Assembly (NCBI GenBank): GCA_030220185.1
Contig: JASPKZ010007421.1
Coordinates: 1 to 64,000, forward strand
DNA length: 64,000 bases
From: Diploptera punctata
Taxonomy: Eukaryota; Arthropoda; Insecta; Blattodea; Blaberidae
Direction of reading: 5' to 3'
Each line of letters begins with the position of its first letter. The first letter of the stretch is position 1. Below are positions 15,001-26,322 of this stretch, piece after piece. The position numbers and the translations under genes were made by a program. The notes beneath the pieces were generated by a model. It was not told the DNA's origin. It worked only from the letters and a program-made list of their open reading frames with translations, and did not search any database.

Positions 15001-17709
15001 TTTAAATCCTACACTCCTGACCACACAATTTATACTTGGATACAATCTTTAACTTATTTTCAAGCTTTTTAAATCCTACACTCCTGGCCGCACAATCTAT
15101 ACTTGGCTATAATCTTTAACATATTTTCAAGCTTTTTAAATCCTACACTCCTGACCGCACAATTTATACTTGGATACAATCTTTAACTTATTTTAAAGCT
15201 TTTTAAATCCTACACTCCTGACCGCACAATTTATACTTGGATACAATCTTTAACTTATTTTCAAGCTTTTAAATCCTACACTCCTGACCGCACAATTTAC
15301 ACTTGGATACAATCTTTAACTTATTTTCAAGCTTTTAAATCCTACACTCCTGACCGCACAATTTATACTTGGATACAATCATTAACGTATTTTCAAGCTT
15401 TTTAAATCCTACACTCCTGACCACACAATTTATACTTGGATACAATCTTTAACTTATTTTCAAGCTTTTAAATCCTACACTCCTGACCGCACAATTTATA
15501 CTTGGATACAATCTTTAACTTATTTTCAAGCTTTTTAAATCCTACACTCCTGACCACACAATTTATACTTGGATACAATCTTTAACTTATTTTAAAGCTT
15601 TTTAAATCCTACACTCCTGACCGCACAATTTATACTTGGATTCAATCATTAACTTATTTTCAAGCTTTTTAAATCCTACACTCCTGACCACACAATTTAC
15701 ACTTGGATACAATCTTTAACTTATTTTCAAGCTTTTAAATCCTACACTCCTGACCGCACAATTTACACTTGGATACAATCTTTAACTTATTTTCAAGGTT
15801 TTAAATCCTACACTCCTGACCGCACAATTTATTCTTGGATACAATCTTTAACTTATTTTCAAGCTTTTAAATCCTACACTCCTGACCGCACAATTTATAC
15901 TTGGATACAATCTTTAACTTATTTTCAAGCTTTTAAATCCTACACTCCTGACCGCACAATTTACACTTGGATACAAACTTTAACTTATTTTCAAGCTTTT
16001 AAATCCTACCCTCCTGGCCGCACAATTTGTACTTGGATAAAACCTTTAACTTATTTTCTAGCTTTTTAAATCCTACACTCCTGACCGCACAATTTATACT
16101 TGAATACAATCATTAACTTATTTTCAAGCTTTTTAAATCCTACACTCCTGACCACACAATTTATACTTGGATACAATCTTTAACTTATTTTCAAGCTTTT
16201 AAATCCTACACTCCTGACCGCACAATTTATACTTGGATACAATCTTTAACTTATTTTCAAGCTTTTAAATCCTACACTCCTGACCACACAATTTATACTT
16301 GGATACAATCTTTAACTTATTTTCAAGCTTTTAAATCCTACACTCCTGACCACACAATTTATACTTGGATACAATCTTTAACTTATTTTCAAGCTTTTAA
16401 ATCCTACACTCCTGACCGCACAATTTATACTTGTATACAATCTTTAACTTATTTTCAAGCTTTTTAAATCCTACACTCCTGGCCGCACAATTTATACTTG
16501 GATACAACCTTTAACTTATTTTCAAGCTTTTAAATCCTACACTCCTGGCCGCACAATTTACACTTGGATACAATCTTTAACTTATTTTCAAACTTTTTAA
16601 ATCCTACACTACTGGCCGCACAATTTATACTTGGATAGAATCTTTAACTTATTTTCAAGCTTTTTAAATCCTACACTCCTGACCGCACAATTTATACTTG
16701 GATACAATCTTTAACTTATTTTCAAGCTTTTTAAATCCTACACTCCTGACCGCACAATCTACACTTGGATACAATCTTTAACTTATTTTCAAGCTTTTTA
16801 AATCCTACACTCCTGGCCGCTACAATTTACACTTGGATACAACCTTTAACTTATTTTCAATCTTTTTAATAGTCCTTAACTCCTGGCCGCACAATTTATA
16901 CTTGGATACAACCTTTAACTTATTTTCAAGCTTTTAAGTCCTACACTCCTGGCCGCATAATTTATACTTGGATACAACCTTTAACTTATTTTGAAGCTTT
17001 TAAATCCTACACTCCTGGCCGCATAATTTATACTTGGATACAACCTTTTAACTTATTTTCACGCTTTAAATACTCCTACATTTCCCTGGCCGCATAATTT
17101 ATCTTTGGATACAACCTTGAAACTTATTTTCAAGCGTTTAAACTCCTGACCGCACAATTTATACTTGGATACAACCTTTAACTTATTTTCAAGCTTTTAA
17201 ATCCTACACGCCTGACCGCACAATTTATTACTTGGATACAACTTGGATCAACCTTTAACTTACTTTCAAGCTTTTAAATCATACACTCCTGCCCCCCCCC
17301 CAATAAATTTTTTTATATTGTATATCTTTAAAACTTATTTTCAAGCTTTTAAATCCCTACACTCCTGGCCGCATAATTTATACTTGGATACAACCTTTAA
17401 GTTATTTTCAAGCTTTTAAATCCTACACTCCTGGCCGCATAATTTTTACTTGGATACAACCTTTAACTTATTTTCAAGCTTTTAAATCCTACACTCCTGG
17501 CCGCATAATTTATACTTGGATACAACCTTTAACTTATTTTCAAGCTTTTAAATCCTACACTCCTGGCCGCATAATTTATACTTGGATACAACCTTTAACT
17601 TATTTTCAAGCTTTTAAACTCCTGACCGCACAATTTATACTTGGATACAACCTTTAACTTATTTTCAAGCTTTTAAATCCTACACTCCTGACCGCACAAT
17701 TCACACTTT
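1..17709. repeat. 66-67 bp satellite DNA array
   Basis: A head-to-tail satellite fills the first 17.7 kb and continues off the left edge, roughly 265 monomers. The monomer can be read as 'tttaaatcctacactcctga', then 'ccgcacaatttatacttgga', then 'tacaatctttaacttatttt', then 'caagc'. The period is 67 bp with a five-T run and 66 bp with four Ts. The 66-bp form keeps one frame open, producing spurious repetitive ORFs. Variants include gaccacac, ggccgcac, and a ggccgcacaatctatac/ttggctataatc form. Roughly 1-5.3 kb is full of 1-3 bp indels, 5.3-8.2 kb is rich in 'tttacacttgg' and 'acaaac' types, 8.2-16.5 kb is homogeneous, and the right edge carries a 'ggccgcataattt...acaacc' type. The array decays and stops near 17709. 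A centromeric or heterochromatic location is inference. Confidence 0.98.
11050..13320. repeat. Duplicated 17-monomer block inside the satellite
   Basis: Private variants recur about 1,135 bp apart (17 x 66.7). The 'aacttctttt' variant is at 11122 and 12255. 'tcaaggtttttaaatcc' is near 11596 and 12732. The 'ctatacttggctataatc'-type monomers are near 11490/12627 and 11889/13025. 'ttaaagctttttga' is near 11993/13130. This is a higher-order unit produced by recent unequal exchange or local amplification. A second, 7-monomer duplication is marked by 'acttgggtac' at 14105 and 14571. Confidence 0.85.
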
Positions 17710-18285
17710 TTAAGTCACGTTTATACAATTACTTGTTAAATATATTAATTTTTCTCCAACTTAATTTATTTTATGCCATTAATAGTACTTTTTCAATTTT
17801 ATATCTTGTGCATTTTATAATTGATTCGTTTAAATAAAATAAAAATAAATTGCATAACTGTATTGGAGATATATTATGTAATAATTTATTTCTGTAATTT
17901 AGATGTAAGAATAATATTTGTATTTTTTCTACCACAGTTGAGTTGTGGACAAGGCATTGAGACCTTAATTTTGCAAGTTAAAATAATGTGATAATTGTTA
18001 TTAGTATTATTATTATTTTTTTATTTAGTGGGTTCAGTGAAGTATTATTACCAACTTTTATAAAAATAGAAGCAGTGATGACTTTCTTTAATCATCACTA
18101 GTCATTTATTAATGTCAATGACGTAATGTTTATTAAATTAATATTTAAAATATTTATACTGAATATTGCAGATTGAATATTGTATTTCTATTTTCAATCA
18201 TTTGAGCTTTAAATACTGAGATATTAAGAAAATCTGTACATTATAATTTCCTAAAACTGGAATCTAACATCAGTTGTAAAACTCA

Positions 18286-18343
<58 letters not shown>

Positions 18344-19138
18344 ACATAAAATAATTTCTTCTACGAAATCATTTTAGAATTAATTTGCTTATTTTTCTTT
18401 TTTCTGAAATAAGATTATTATTATATTTATTTTTGAGATAAGGTTATAATTTTAATTAAGTTTAACTTGGCTCAAGATATTTTGAACTTCAATGTTATTT
18501 GTTCATGATTAATAATATTTCTAATAATATGCATTTAATAATAAGCTATATTATTTAAATAAATATTCAGAATACAGGAACATTTCTGACTTTAAATAAG
18601 TATTCTTTAGATTAAGTCATTTCTCAATTTTAATACAATATATTTCGTACAGGTAATTGTACAAGATACTTTATCAATTAAGTATCTCTTTCTAGTGTAA
18701 ATAATAGTAACCTCTGCTTCAGTTTTAATTGTTATATTGAATATTTGTTGCGTTTTCTCTTTCAAATATAATCCAGATATCTAAACTGACAATAATGATT
18801 ATTTATGTACATAAAAACACTACTTTTATCTAAATATTTAATGGTTTAACTTTTATACATATGTATTTAATTATGTCTGCTTTAAAACAATTTATTTGTA
18901 CCAATGCCTTATGGTTATTGAGTCTAAAAACACTACTTTATATTACAGAAATTTTTATTACTTATATGTACCAAAGTGTTGATCACAATTTACTATCTGT
19001 TCTTGATATTTTTGAGACTTATTATTTCCATCACATCAATATATGAGATAATTTAAAGAAAAGTAATTCCTAATTGAACTATTTCAAATCAATTTTTAAT
19101 TATTATTTTCATTGGTATCATAATTCCTCCGTAGTATC
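17710..19138. other. AT-rich spacer without recognisable genes
   Basis: Unique-looking AT-rich sequence between the satellite and the first LINE relics. A 61-codon open frame at 18861-19046 has no motif, no splice context and no composition shift, so I do not call it a gene. The only structured element is a TA microsatellite. Confidence 0.7.
18288..18336. repeat. (TA)n microsatellite
   Basis: About 24 uninterrupted TA units, directly visible. Confidence 0.98.
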
Positions 19139-19440
19139 TTTACCTTGTTGTGGTGGAGCGGTTTGCGTGCTTAAATGACCCTGAGAGCTATGCCGGCGGT
19201 TGCATTGCTGCCGAAAGGGTTACCCATGCCGGACTGGTCGAAGACGATAAGTGAGACGAAAAAAGTATCTTGGTCGAAAGAGTGACGATCTTTCACAGTA
19301 AAAATACAACCGGCAAGAAACGCGGACATTGGTTCCACTAGGATGAAATTCTCCGGAGGTAAAACACAATGGGTTAAAGCAAGGAAATGCATTAGCTCCT
19401 CTATTATTCAATTTTGAACTAGGGAAAATAACAGCCACAA
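19139..19440 (+). mobile_element. Chimeric LINE fragments (5' UTR-like plus RT motif)
   Basis: The segment from 'taccttgttgtggtggagcg' to about 19367 resembles the 5' untranslated leader I know from arthropod endonuclease/RT LINEs; this is recognition from memory, not a search. It stands out as GC-richer than its surroundings. At 19368 it switches to 'aatgggttaaagcaaggaaa', which matches the LINE family in this window at the RT motif (consensus LKQGDALSPLLFNF, read here as LKQGNALAPLLFNF). The two pieces belong to different LINE regions, so this is a recombinant relic. Short open frames on the minus strand here (19171-19438) are shadows. Confidence 0.55.
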
Positions 19441-19619
19441 AGTAGCAAATTTAAGATTTTAAGATATCTACGGACCGGAGTAAATGATGATTTACGAATA
19501 AAAATCACTACTAACGAATGGACTGATTATTTTAAGACATTATGGTACGATATTAACTGCAAGAAGAAGAAGAAGAAGAAATATTACTATGAACGGATAT
19601 CAGAATCCACAAATGTATA

Positions 19620-20597
19620 ACCTAAGATGAACTTAATAAAAATTGAAAAAAAACTAAAAACCAGGTACCATACATATAATTTAAATCAGAGTTGTTTAAA
19701 TATGGAGGACTGATTCTAAAACCAAAATTATTATAGTAATTTAATAACAAATGACAATCTAAAATAATTCCTCAAGAATGGCAGGTGGGCATTGTTGCAA
19801 ATATAAAAAAAATGCTAAAAAAGAAGTGTGGAAACTACACAGAGGTTAACACTATTATGAACTGCATCTTAATTATATGGAAATATTTTAATAAGCAGAT
19901 TGGAGTAATATGTTGAAACATTATTACATGAAGAACTATGTGGATTTGGGTTAGGTAGGAGCACAGTTGATACAATATTTACATTAAACCAAATTATTGA
20001 GAAAAGAAGGGAATTTAAACTCTCGACATTCATATAATTTATAGATTTTGAAAAAACCTATGATAATATAGACCGCAATAATATGTGGCAAATTATAGAA
20101 AAATAAGTGCACAAAACAATAAATAAATCCATCCGAAGTATTTCTGTTATTTCGAAAACAAAAATTGGAATTTCAAAAAAATAATTCTCGGAGGAGATAT
20201 TAGTAAACAAAGGTGTGAGACAAGGCTGTGGTATCTCACCAGTATTATTTATTGTATACATTAATAAAATAATAGACTCATAAAATTATATTTCGACAAG
20301 GAATATAGATTCCCAAAAATAAAAGTATACAAATACTCCTGTATACAAACGATTTAATACTGTTTGAAACATCAGAAGATGAATTAAAAATGCCAGCAAA
20401 ATCAATTAAATAATAGAAGCAAACAGTTTGATTTGAAAATTCCCCCCCCCCAAAAAAAAAAAACAAAAAACAAAATGTATGGGTATACGTGGAAAATGAG
20501 TAGAATTAGATGGAAAATATTAGATTAAGCTTCGGTCTTCTAATATCAGTTATAAAAAATACACAGATAGACTTACAGAAATACAATGCAATAAATT
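19620..20597 (+). pseudogene. Decayed LINE reverse transcriptase
   Basis: Frame-hopping translation gives ordered non-LTR RT landmarks. PQEWQVGIV is near 19770 and GFGLGRSTVDTIFTLNQII near 19935. FIDFEKTYDNIDRNNMW is near 20040 and NKGVRQGCGISPVLFIVYI near 20205. The catalytic box reads YTND instead of YADD near 20345, followed by LILFETSEDELK. Many stops and frameshifts (for example TAA inside 'HSYNL*') make it non-functional. It is a different LINE family from the copies at 21.8, 34-38, 44 and 48 kb, whose motifs differ. The 5' end is not defined. Confidence 0.8.
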
Positions 20598-20717
20598 GAG
20601 TAATACGAAGTGAGTCGTGAATTTATCTAGAGAACTTAGAAATAAATAGTGGCATTTGTTAGGACTATTTAACGAATAAAATTAAGCTGTTTACTAAAAA
20701 ATAATTATTTGAATATA
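20598..20717 (+). repeat. Dispersed repeat family R1, copy 1 (left part)
   Basis: This matches 46610-46740 and the reverse of 37790-37900, including 'gtggcatttgttaggactat' and 'gaataaaattaagctgttta'. The copy is cut at 20717 by the TIR element and resumes at 23636. The family has no coding sequence and looks like a non-autonomous DNA repeat. Confidence 0.8.
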
Positions 20718-20732
20718 ACACACAACAACAAA
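20718..20732. repeat. Left 15-bp terminal inverted repeat
   Basis: ACACACAACAACAAA, the perfect complement of 23621-23635. Confidence 0.8.
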
Positions 20733-21178
20733 GAAATCCTCGCAGGCTCGAAATGTATCAATAACTATGTTTTCGGACTCGCAAAAGACGAAAATGATAT
20801 TAGTTTTTTCCAATCACCTAACCGGAGTCAGATATTTCGACGACAACCTTTATCAGAAGTGATCGTTTCCGTGAGAGTCGCAGGCATTATTGTCTCTCAA
20901 ACTGGTCACCCTTATTTTTCATTTGCGCGGTTTTATTACTCTTAGGGATTGTTAAACCCTCAGGAATACACAGGTATACAACATTTCCTGATTGCCACAG
21001 TCAAATACGTGAAGTAATGGCTTGTAATACCTCGTTTTGTGCAGTTTGTCTTACATTACATCATTGTGATTGTGAAGTGTCGATATGTGCATTATTGTGT
21101 ATCATAAAGAAATTGAATTAAAACAGTCTACTATAACATATTTTAATACGTAAGATTTATTGTTTTTATAATTTTGCA

Positions 21179-21737
21179 ATGTCTCGCCGCTGTAAGAATT
21201 CTCCTAATTTATTCTGTTACGTATGTGGAGAGTATTGTACAAAATCTTAGCGCAGAATTAGTTATAAAGACGTACAATGTATATTTCGGGAACTATAGTA
21301 AATTTGGAGATACTGATAAATATTGGGCCTCCAATTTTTGCTGTACAAACTGCCAAATGATTTTAATAGGCTGGTTAAAAGGTTCGCATTCGTGCATGCC
21401 ATTTGCCATTCCAATGTTGTGGAGGGAATCTACGGACATCACTTACTTATTTCTGTATGGTCAATATACCTGCTTTCACTTTTTAAAAAATAAGCATTCT
21501 CTTCAGTATCGAAATTTGCAGTCAGCCATGCGACCTGTTAAACATAGTGATTCTTCACCGAACTTGGGTGACGTCACTGATGAACATGGCGAAAGGTTCC
21601 ATGAAGACATTTTAGGAATGGAAAGGCGTTATAAAGGGAAATCAGTGACCAACATGCTTCCTGATTACTGCTGACAACTTATCACAGACGTTTCGGAGCC
21701 ATCTTATCGACGTAAGTCATCCACGAATAAGTTTTGA
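21179..21737 (+). pseudogene. VCGEY-type transposon protein, internally deleted
   Basis: The start is MSRRCKNSPNLFCYVCGEY at ATG 21179, a CxxC zinc-binding opening I recall from a repeated arthropod protein family. A frameshift near 21240 moves the frame. It continues with YNVYFGNYSKFGDTDKYWA, CTNCQ, MPFAIPMLWREST, KNKHSLQYRNLQSAMRPVKH, then jumps to DEHGERFHEDILGMERRY and DYC. In full-length relatives several hundred residues separate the RPVxH and the GERFHxDI segments, so most of the gene is deleted. The conserved tryptophan after DYC is a TGA (21672-21674). The frame then reads YRRKSSTNKF to a stop at 21737. Biochemical function is unknown to me; the family assignment is from memory. Confidence 0.75.
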
Positions 21738-21778
21738 AAGGTGAGATTTTTGCTCAATTTAAGCATGTGTTGTAACGT

Positions 21779-23311
21779 CGCAGAGCCAAGTGCATTAGAG
21801 GTTGAAATGGCGATTGAAAAATTGAAGATGTATAAAGCATCAGGTTCAGATGAGATCCCAGCAGAACTGATAAAATCAGGGGGAGAAAAATTGATGGACA
21901 AGATACGCTGGTTGCTTAGTATGATTTGGGAAAAAGAAGCTCTTCCAGATGAAGGGAAAGAATCAATCATCGTACCAATTTATAAGAAAGGAGATAAAAC
22001 TGAATGCAACAACTACAGGGGCATCTCATTACTTTCAACTTCTTACAAAATTCTAACAAATATATTAGTAAGCAGACTTACTCCCTATATTGATGACATT
22101 CTAGGAGATTATCAATGTGCATTTAGAAGAAACAGGTCTACAACAGATCAGATTTTTAGTATAAGACAGATTTTAGAAAAGAAATGGGAATATAATGGTA
22201 CTGTACATCAACTGTATGTAGACTTCAAAAAAGCATATGATTCAATTAAGAGGGAGAAGTTATATAGTATCCTACTGGAGTTCGGAATTCCTAAAAAGTT
22301 AGGTAGACTTATACGAATGTGTCTAAATGGCTCAAAGATTAGGGTGCGTGTAGGCAAACAGTTTTCGGACACTTTTGAAATCTAGAATGTGTTGAAGCAA
22401 GGAGATGCACTATCTCCTCTACTATTTAATTTTGTACTAGAACATGCCATTAAATCTTTAGAGAATGAGGAAGGCTTACAACTCAATGGTATTATTAAGC
22501 TGTTAGTTTATGCTGATGATGTAGTACTACTGGCCGATAGCGAGGAGATACTAAAGGCCAACACGCAGACACTATTGAGTAACACTAAGAAATTAGGACT
22601 GGAAGTAAATATCAATGAAACTAAATATATGGTCACACGTAGAAATTCATTAAATAATGGAAATGGACAGCTAATGACAAATGAGGGAAATTTTGAGGAA
22701 GTGACTGAATTCAAATATCTAGGAACAATAATCACAAATAGGAATGAGATGCACAAAGAAATTAAACAGACTCAATTCTGGAAATGCATGCTATTATGCA
22801 TTGCAGAGACTCTTGATGTCCCAACTCCTTTCAAAAAACGTTAAACTGAAAATATATAAAACTATTGTTCTACCAGTTATATTATATGGGTGCGAAACAT
22901 GGACTCTTACTTTAAGAGAGGAAAGGAGATTACAAGTATTTGAGAATAAAGTACTTAGGAAAATTTTTGGACCAAATAGAGATGAACAGACAGGTGAATG
23001 GAGAAGACTACATAACAATGAACTACATGGTCTTTACAGGAAGCCAGATATAAGAAGAACAGTTAAGTCGTAGACTGCGATGGGCAGGACATGTTGCACG
23101 TATGGGGAATGAAAGACTTATTTGGAAGCTTCTTGTAGGAAAGCCAGAGGGAAAACGCCCAGTTGGTAGACCAAGAATGAGGTGGGAGAATAACATTAAC
23201 TATGATTTGAGGGAAGTAGATTATACAGGGAATGATTGGAAAGCATTAGCTCAGGATAGGGATGTATGGAGAGCTCATGTCCGTGCGGCCATGAACCTAT
23301 GGGTTCGATAG
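21779..23311 (+). pseudogene. LINE A reverse transcriptase, broken
   Basis: Reads SGSDEIPAELIKSGG, VPIYKKGDKTECNNYRGISL, FRRNRSTTDQIF, LYVDFKKAYDSI, LKQGDALSPLLFNFVLEHAI and the catalytic YADD at 22509-22520. The C-terminal part has LYGCETWTLTLREERRL, KIFGPNRDEQTGEWRRLHNN, RWAGHVAR and GKRPVGRPRMRWENNINYDL, and ends at 23311. Breaks are a TAG at 22383-22385 (Gln in the other copies), a frameshift near 22770 and another near 23068. The endonuclease domain is absent through 5' truncation. The enzyme would perform target-primed reverse transcription if intact; this copy cannot. Confidence 0.93.
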
Positions 23312-23332
23312 TGCCAGGGAGTAAGTAAGTAA
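21779..23332 (+). mobile_element. LINE copy A, 5' truncated, with 10-bp TSD
   Basis: A non-LTR retrotransposon insertion. GTTGTAACGT occurs immediately before it (21769-21778) and after its tail (23333-23342), giving a 10-bp target-site duplication. The 3' end reads 'gttcgatagtgccaggga' followed by tetranucleotide (GTAA)n instead of poly-A. It is 5' truncated inside the RT domain. It landed in the 3' region of the 20718-23635 element, so it is younger than that element. Confidence 0.92.
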
Positions 23333-23620
23333 GTTGTAACGTAACTATTTATTTATTCTTCTTAGAAAAAAAAATTAGCTTTTTGGATATTATATGAATT
23401 GGTTTTACATAGATCAATTGCTTCTAGCAATATTATTGCAAAAAAAATTGAAACTAAGTGCAGATAAGCAATAATATGCGAAATATAACGAAAAACGTTC
23501 AACACGTCCTCGCAAAAACTGTTAGGTGATACAGAAAAACGGACTTCAATTTCGAAATCAGCGCATGCCAATTAACTAAAATCACCTATTTTCATTTCTG
23601 CGAGCGACAAAAAGTTCAAA

Positions 23621-23635
23621 TTTGTTGTTGTGTGT
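23621..23635. repeat. Right 15-bp terminal inverted repeat
   Basis: TTTGTTGTTGTGTGT, the perfect complement of 20718-20732. R1 sequence resumes directly outside it. Confidence 0.8.
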
Positions 23636-24110
23636 AATTACCTGTGTTTTAAAATATTTATATAGCTAATGTAAACGGCGATGTTTGAAAACAAATTAGA
23701 AATATGAGGTTATGTATATTCACTGCCACTCGATCATATTATTTATTGCCAAATAGGATCGCAATATTGTGAGAATGCACTCTAGTGGAGAAAAAATGAA
23801 ACACATCAAACTATTATAATCAACATTATAGGTTAATCATTTATATTTTGAATAAACAACTCGGTAAAATCACTGAATCTATTCATTATTTGCTATATTC
23901 AATATATTTGTTGGAGAAAAATAATGGTCTAACCTGTTCAGAATATTAAAAATTTATCACAAAAGCAGGAGCTGATAAAGATAAATGGATAAAGAGCGAG
24001 GTGAAACTCGACTGTCATTGGTGTAAAACAGAATTCATTGAAACGTGATTGGTCATTGCCTACCATTTGCGACAGGAGTTAAATAGTCAAAGAAATTGTT
24101 TACAACATAT
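23636..24110 (+). repeat. Dispersed repeat family R1, copy 1 (right part)
   Basis: Matches R1 copies at 46730-47024 and, reversed, 37180-37770. Shared landmarks are 'tgtaaacggcgatgtttgaa', 'atcatattatttattgccaa', 'ctctagtggagaaaaaatga', 'acgtgattggtcattg' and the end 'gagttaaatagtca'. No coding potential. Confidence 0.8.
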
Positions 24111-24299
24111 CCGAAGAATGGGCCCATATCGAATTTTTAAATTAGCATGCAGTATCAACCTAAAGAACATCGAGATAATGGAAGACCCACATTAAATTGG
24201 ATAAGCAGCCATATCTTGAGATTTCATAGGAACAGGCTATAACGACCTAAAGATAAACAAGTTCACGATGATAATGATAATGATAACTAATATTGTTTC

Positions 24300-24855
24300 A
24301 TGAAACTTTGTCATATAATTATTTAAATTGGTCAGAGGAAATTCTTCATATATTTAGTTAGTGAGAAAAATCATATAATTAAAATGGGTCAAATTTTATT
24401 CACCTGATAATTACAATTTATCACGGAGATAATTTGTCCTTTAACCAGAATTGATCAGAAAACTGAATCATTTCATAATTAAAACAGGTCACAGAGTTAT
24501 AATTAAAACTGGACATAAAATAATTTGTATATAATTGAAATTGGTAGAAACAATTCGTCAAGTTATTAAAATATAATGAAACTTGGCCACGTAGACAACT
24601 GATTATAATTAAAATTGTTCAATAAATATATAGGCTCATAATTAACTTGTTTTCCAAGCGCGACAGGCCTTGAACGCTCTTGCCTACCAGCCGGCTGCTG
24701 GCCTCACATCCACGTGTGTCAATCACGGCGCGGGACAATAATTAATATTGTCTGAGATAATTTATCACATAATTAAAATCGTGCAGATAATAATTATTGA
24801 AAATTGGTCGCAGAGACAATCAGTTATAATTTAAATGTATCAAGAAACAGAATAA
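24300..24855. repeat. Decayed AT-rich minisatellite, about 40-bp unit
   Basis: The phrase ATAATTAAAATTGGTC with variants (aaaatgggtc, aaaacaggtc, gaaattggta, gaaaattggtc) recurs a dozen or so times. It often alternates with 'agagacaatt' or 'gataattt', at irregular 30-60 bp spacing. The regularity is eroded, so this is an old tandem array. A GC-richer patch near 24655-24735 interrupts it. Confidence 0.65.
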
Positions 24856-25537
24856 AAATGAAAACTCGAACGAGATTCTTCGAACAATATAAAGCAAGCG
24901 CTGTTGAATGATAATATTATACCTTCTTAAACACCACAGTTCAGGAACTACTTCAACCCTGTGCATCTACAATTGCGTACACGGTATAAGAATATTGTGA
25001 TCCGAATTATAACTCAGAATGTATACATTGTTCAACAGCGTAGCCATTTTCATTTTGTCATAAGTAAAACATCGCGAAGAAAAAAAAAAACACATGACTT
25101 CAGATGGGTGATCTGTGGGACCAAAAATCCATGACATAGTACAAGACAATCCACGATTATTCTAGCAATCTAAAATATACCCATTCAGATGCTCGTATAC
25201 AATATGCATTGTTGTAAATTATAAATTCAATAATTTATATTTCATAATAATATTAGTATTTGTTAGATGAATTAGGACACAAATCACGGAAATATTTTGT
25301 TTAGTGCCAAGTTTATAATTTCCCTGAAATTTTGTATTATTCTAACATAAAAAAATACTTAAAATGTCATTAGGGATCGTACAAAATTGCTATTGATTTC
25401 CATTTGAAAAAATGTCATCTTGATAACTTGTGAAACATTATTTAAACACGTTATTCAGCCGAATCACTTACAACTGGCGCACGAATTATTGCATCAGCTT
25501 TTAACTCTAATATATGTACCTGAAATCAATCGTTTTA
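24856..25537. other. AT-rich spacer, nothing recognised
   Basis: No credible open frame, repeat or RNA gene seen. A 60-codon minus-strand frame at 24967-25149 lacks any motif. Confidence 0.6.
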
Positions 25538-26290
25538 ATACCCTGTTACATTACATCCCGTTGTGTCTTCATATAACATCCACTGCGTTAAAATCATATT
25601 ATAATACTTGCCGCTGTATCGAAATCCTGCTACATTATATTGTTGTGTCAACATCTTCTTATATTACATATATTATACATCCTTGTGTGTAAATCCTGTT
25701 ATGTAACATCCGACTGTGCCGGTATCCTGTTATATTATGTCCCATTGCGTCAAAAATCTATAATATAACATCCCGTTGTGTCAAAATCTTGCTACGTTAC
25801 ATCAATCCCATTGTGTCAACATCCTCTTATTGTGCATCACGTTGTGTCAATATCCTGTTATATTTCAATCCGTTGTGCATGTATTCTGTTATATTAAATC
25901 CCGTTCGTCAAGATACTTTTATATGATATCCCATTGTGTCAACATCCTCTTATATTACAATATTTCGTATTAACATTCTGTTACATTACATCTTGTTGGG
26001 TCAACATCCCCTTATGTTACATCCTGTAGTGCGACTATCCTGTTATATTACAATCGTAGTGTCAAAGCCCTGGAACATTACATCCCGTTGTAACAACTTC
26101 CTGTTATATTACATCCTGTAGTGTCAACATTCTTATATTTTATCCTGTCAACATCCTGTTACATTCCATCTCGTTGTGTCAACATTCTCTTACTTTGCAT
26201 CGCATTGTGTCAACACCTTATTATAAAACATCCCGTTTTATTAACATCCTGTTATAGTATATCAATACCGCATTGTCTTGACAACGTAGT
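25538..26290. repeat. Decayed 31-bp minisatellite upstream of exon 1
   Basis: Consensus about 'acatcccgttgtgtcaacat' plus 'cctgttatatt', about 24 units. Units start near 25741, 25772, 25807 and 25838, giving a 31-bp period with small indels. Divergence between units is high, so the array is old. Four short plus-strand open frames in it (25420-26303) read as variations of 'NILLHYI' and are repeat artefacts. It ends about 30 bp before the start codon at 26323. Confidence 0.9.
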
Positions 26291-26322
26291 TTTGTACAAT
26301 TAACTAAGTTTCAAGCCCAAAA

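Larger units (their letters stand above)
20718..23635 (+). mobile_element. DNA transposon-like element with 15-bp TIRs
   Basis: The ends are perfect inverted repeats, ACACACAACAACAAA at 20718-20732 and its complement at 23621-23635. They sit exactly where R1 copy 1 is interrupted, which supports an insertion. Without the LINE at 21779-23332 the element is about 1.35 kb. It holds a broken gene (21179-21737) that I recognise from a widespread arthropod protein family with a VCGEY zinc-binding start. A target-site duplication is not clear. The superfamily is unassigned. The open frame at 20709-20945 covers the left terminus and shows no motif. Confidence 0.7.

Noticed and set aside
1..17709. CENP-B box or telomeric TTAGG in the satellite
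   Set aside because: No CENP-B-box-like sequence was seen in the monomer and no TTAGG arrays are present. The LINE tails (GTTA/GTAA) are not telomere repeats.
18861..19046. 61-codon frame in the AT-rich spacer
   Set aside because: No homology-like motif, and composition is that of the spacer.
20709..20945. 78-codon frame at the left TIR
   Set aside because: It spans the element terminus and has no motif. Probably chance.
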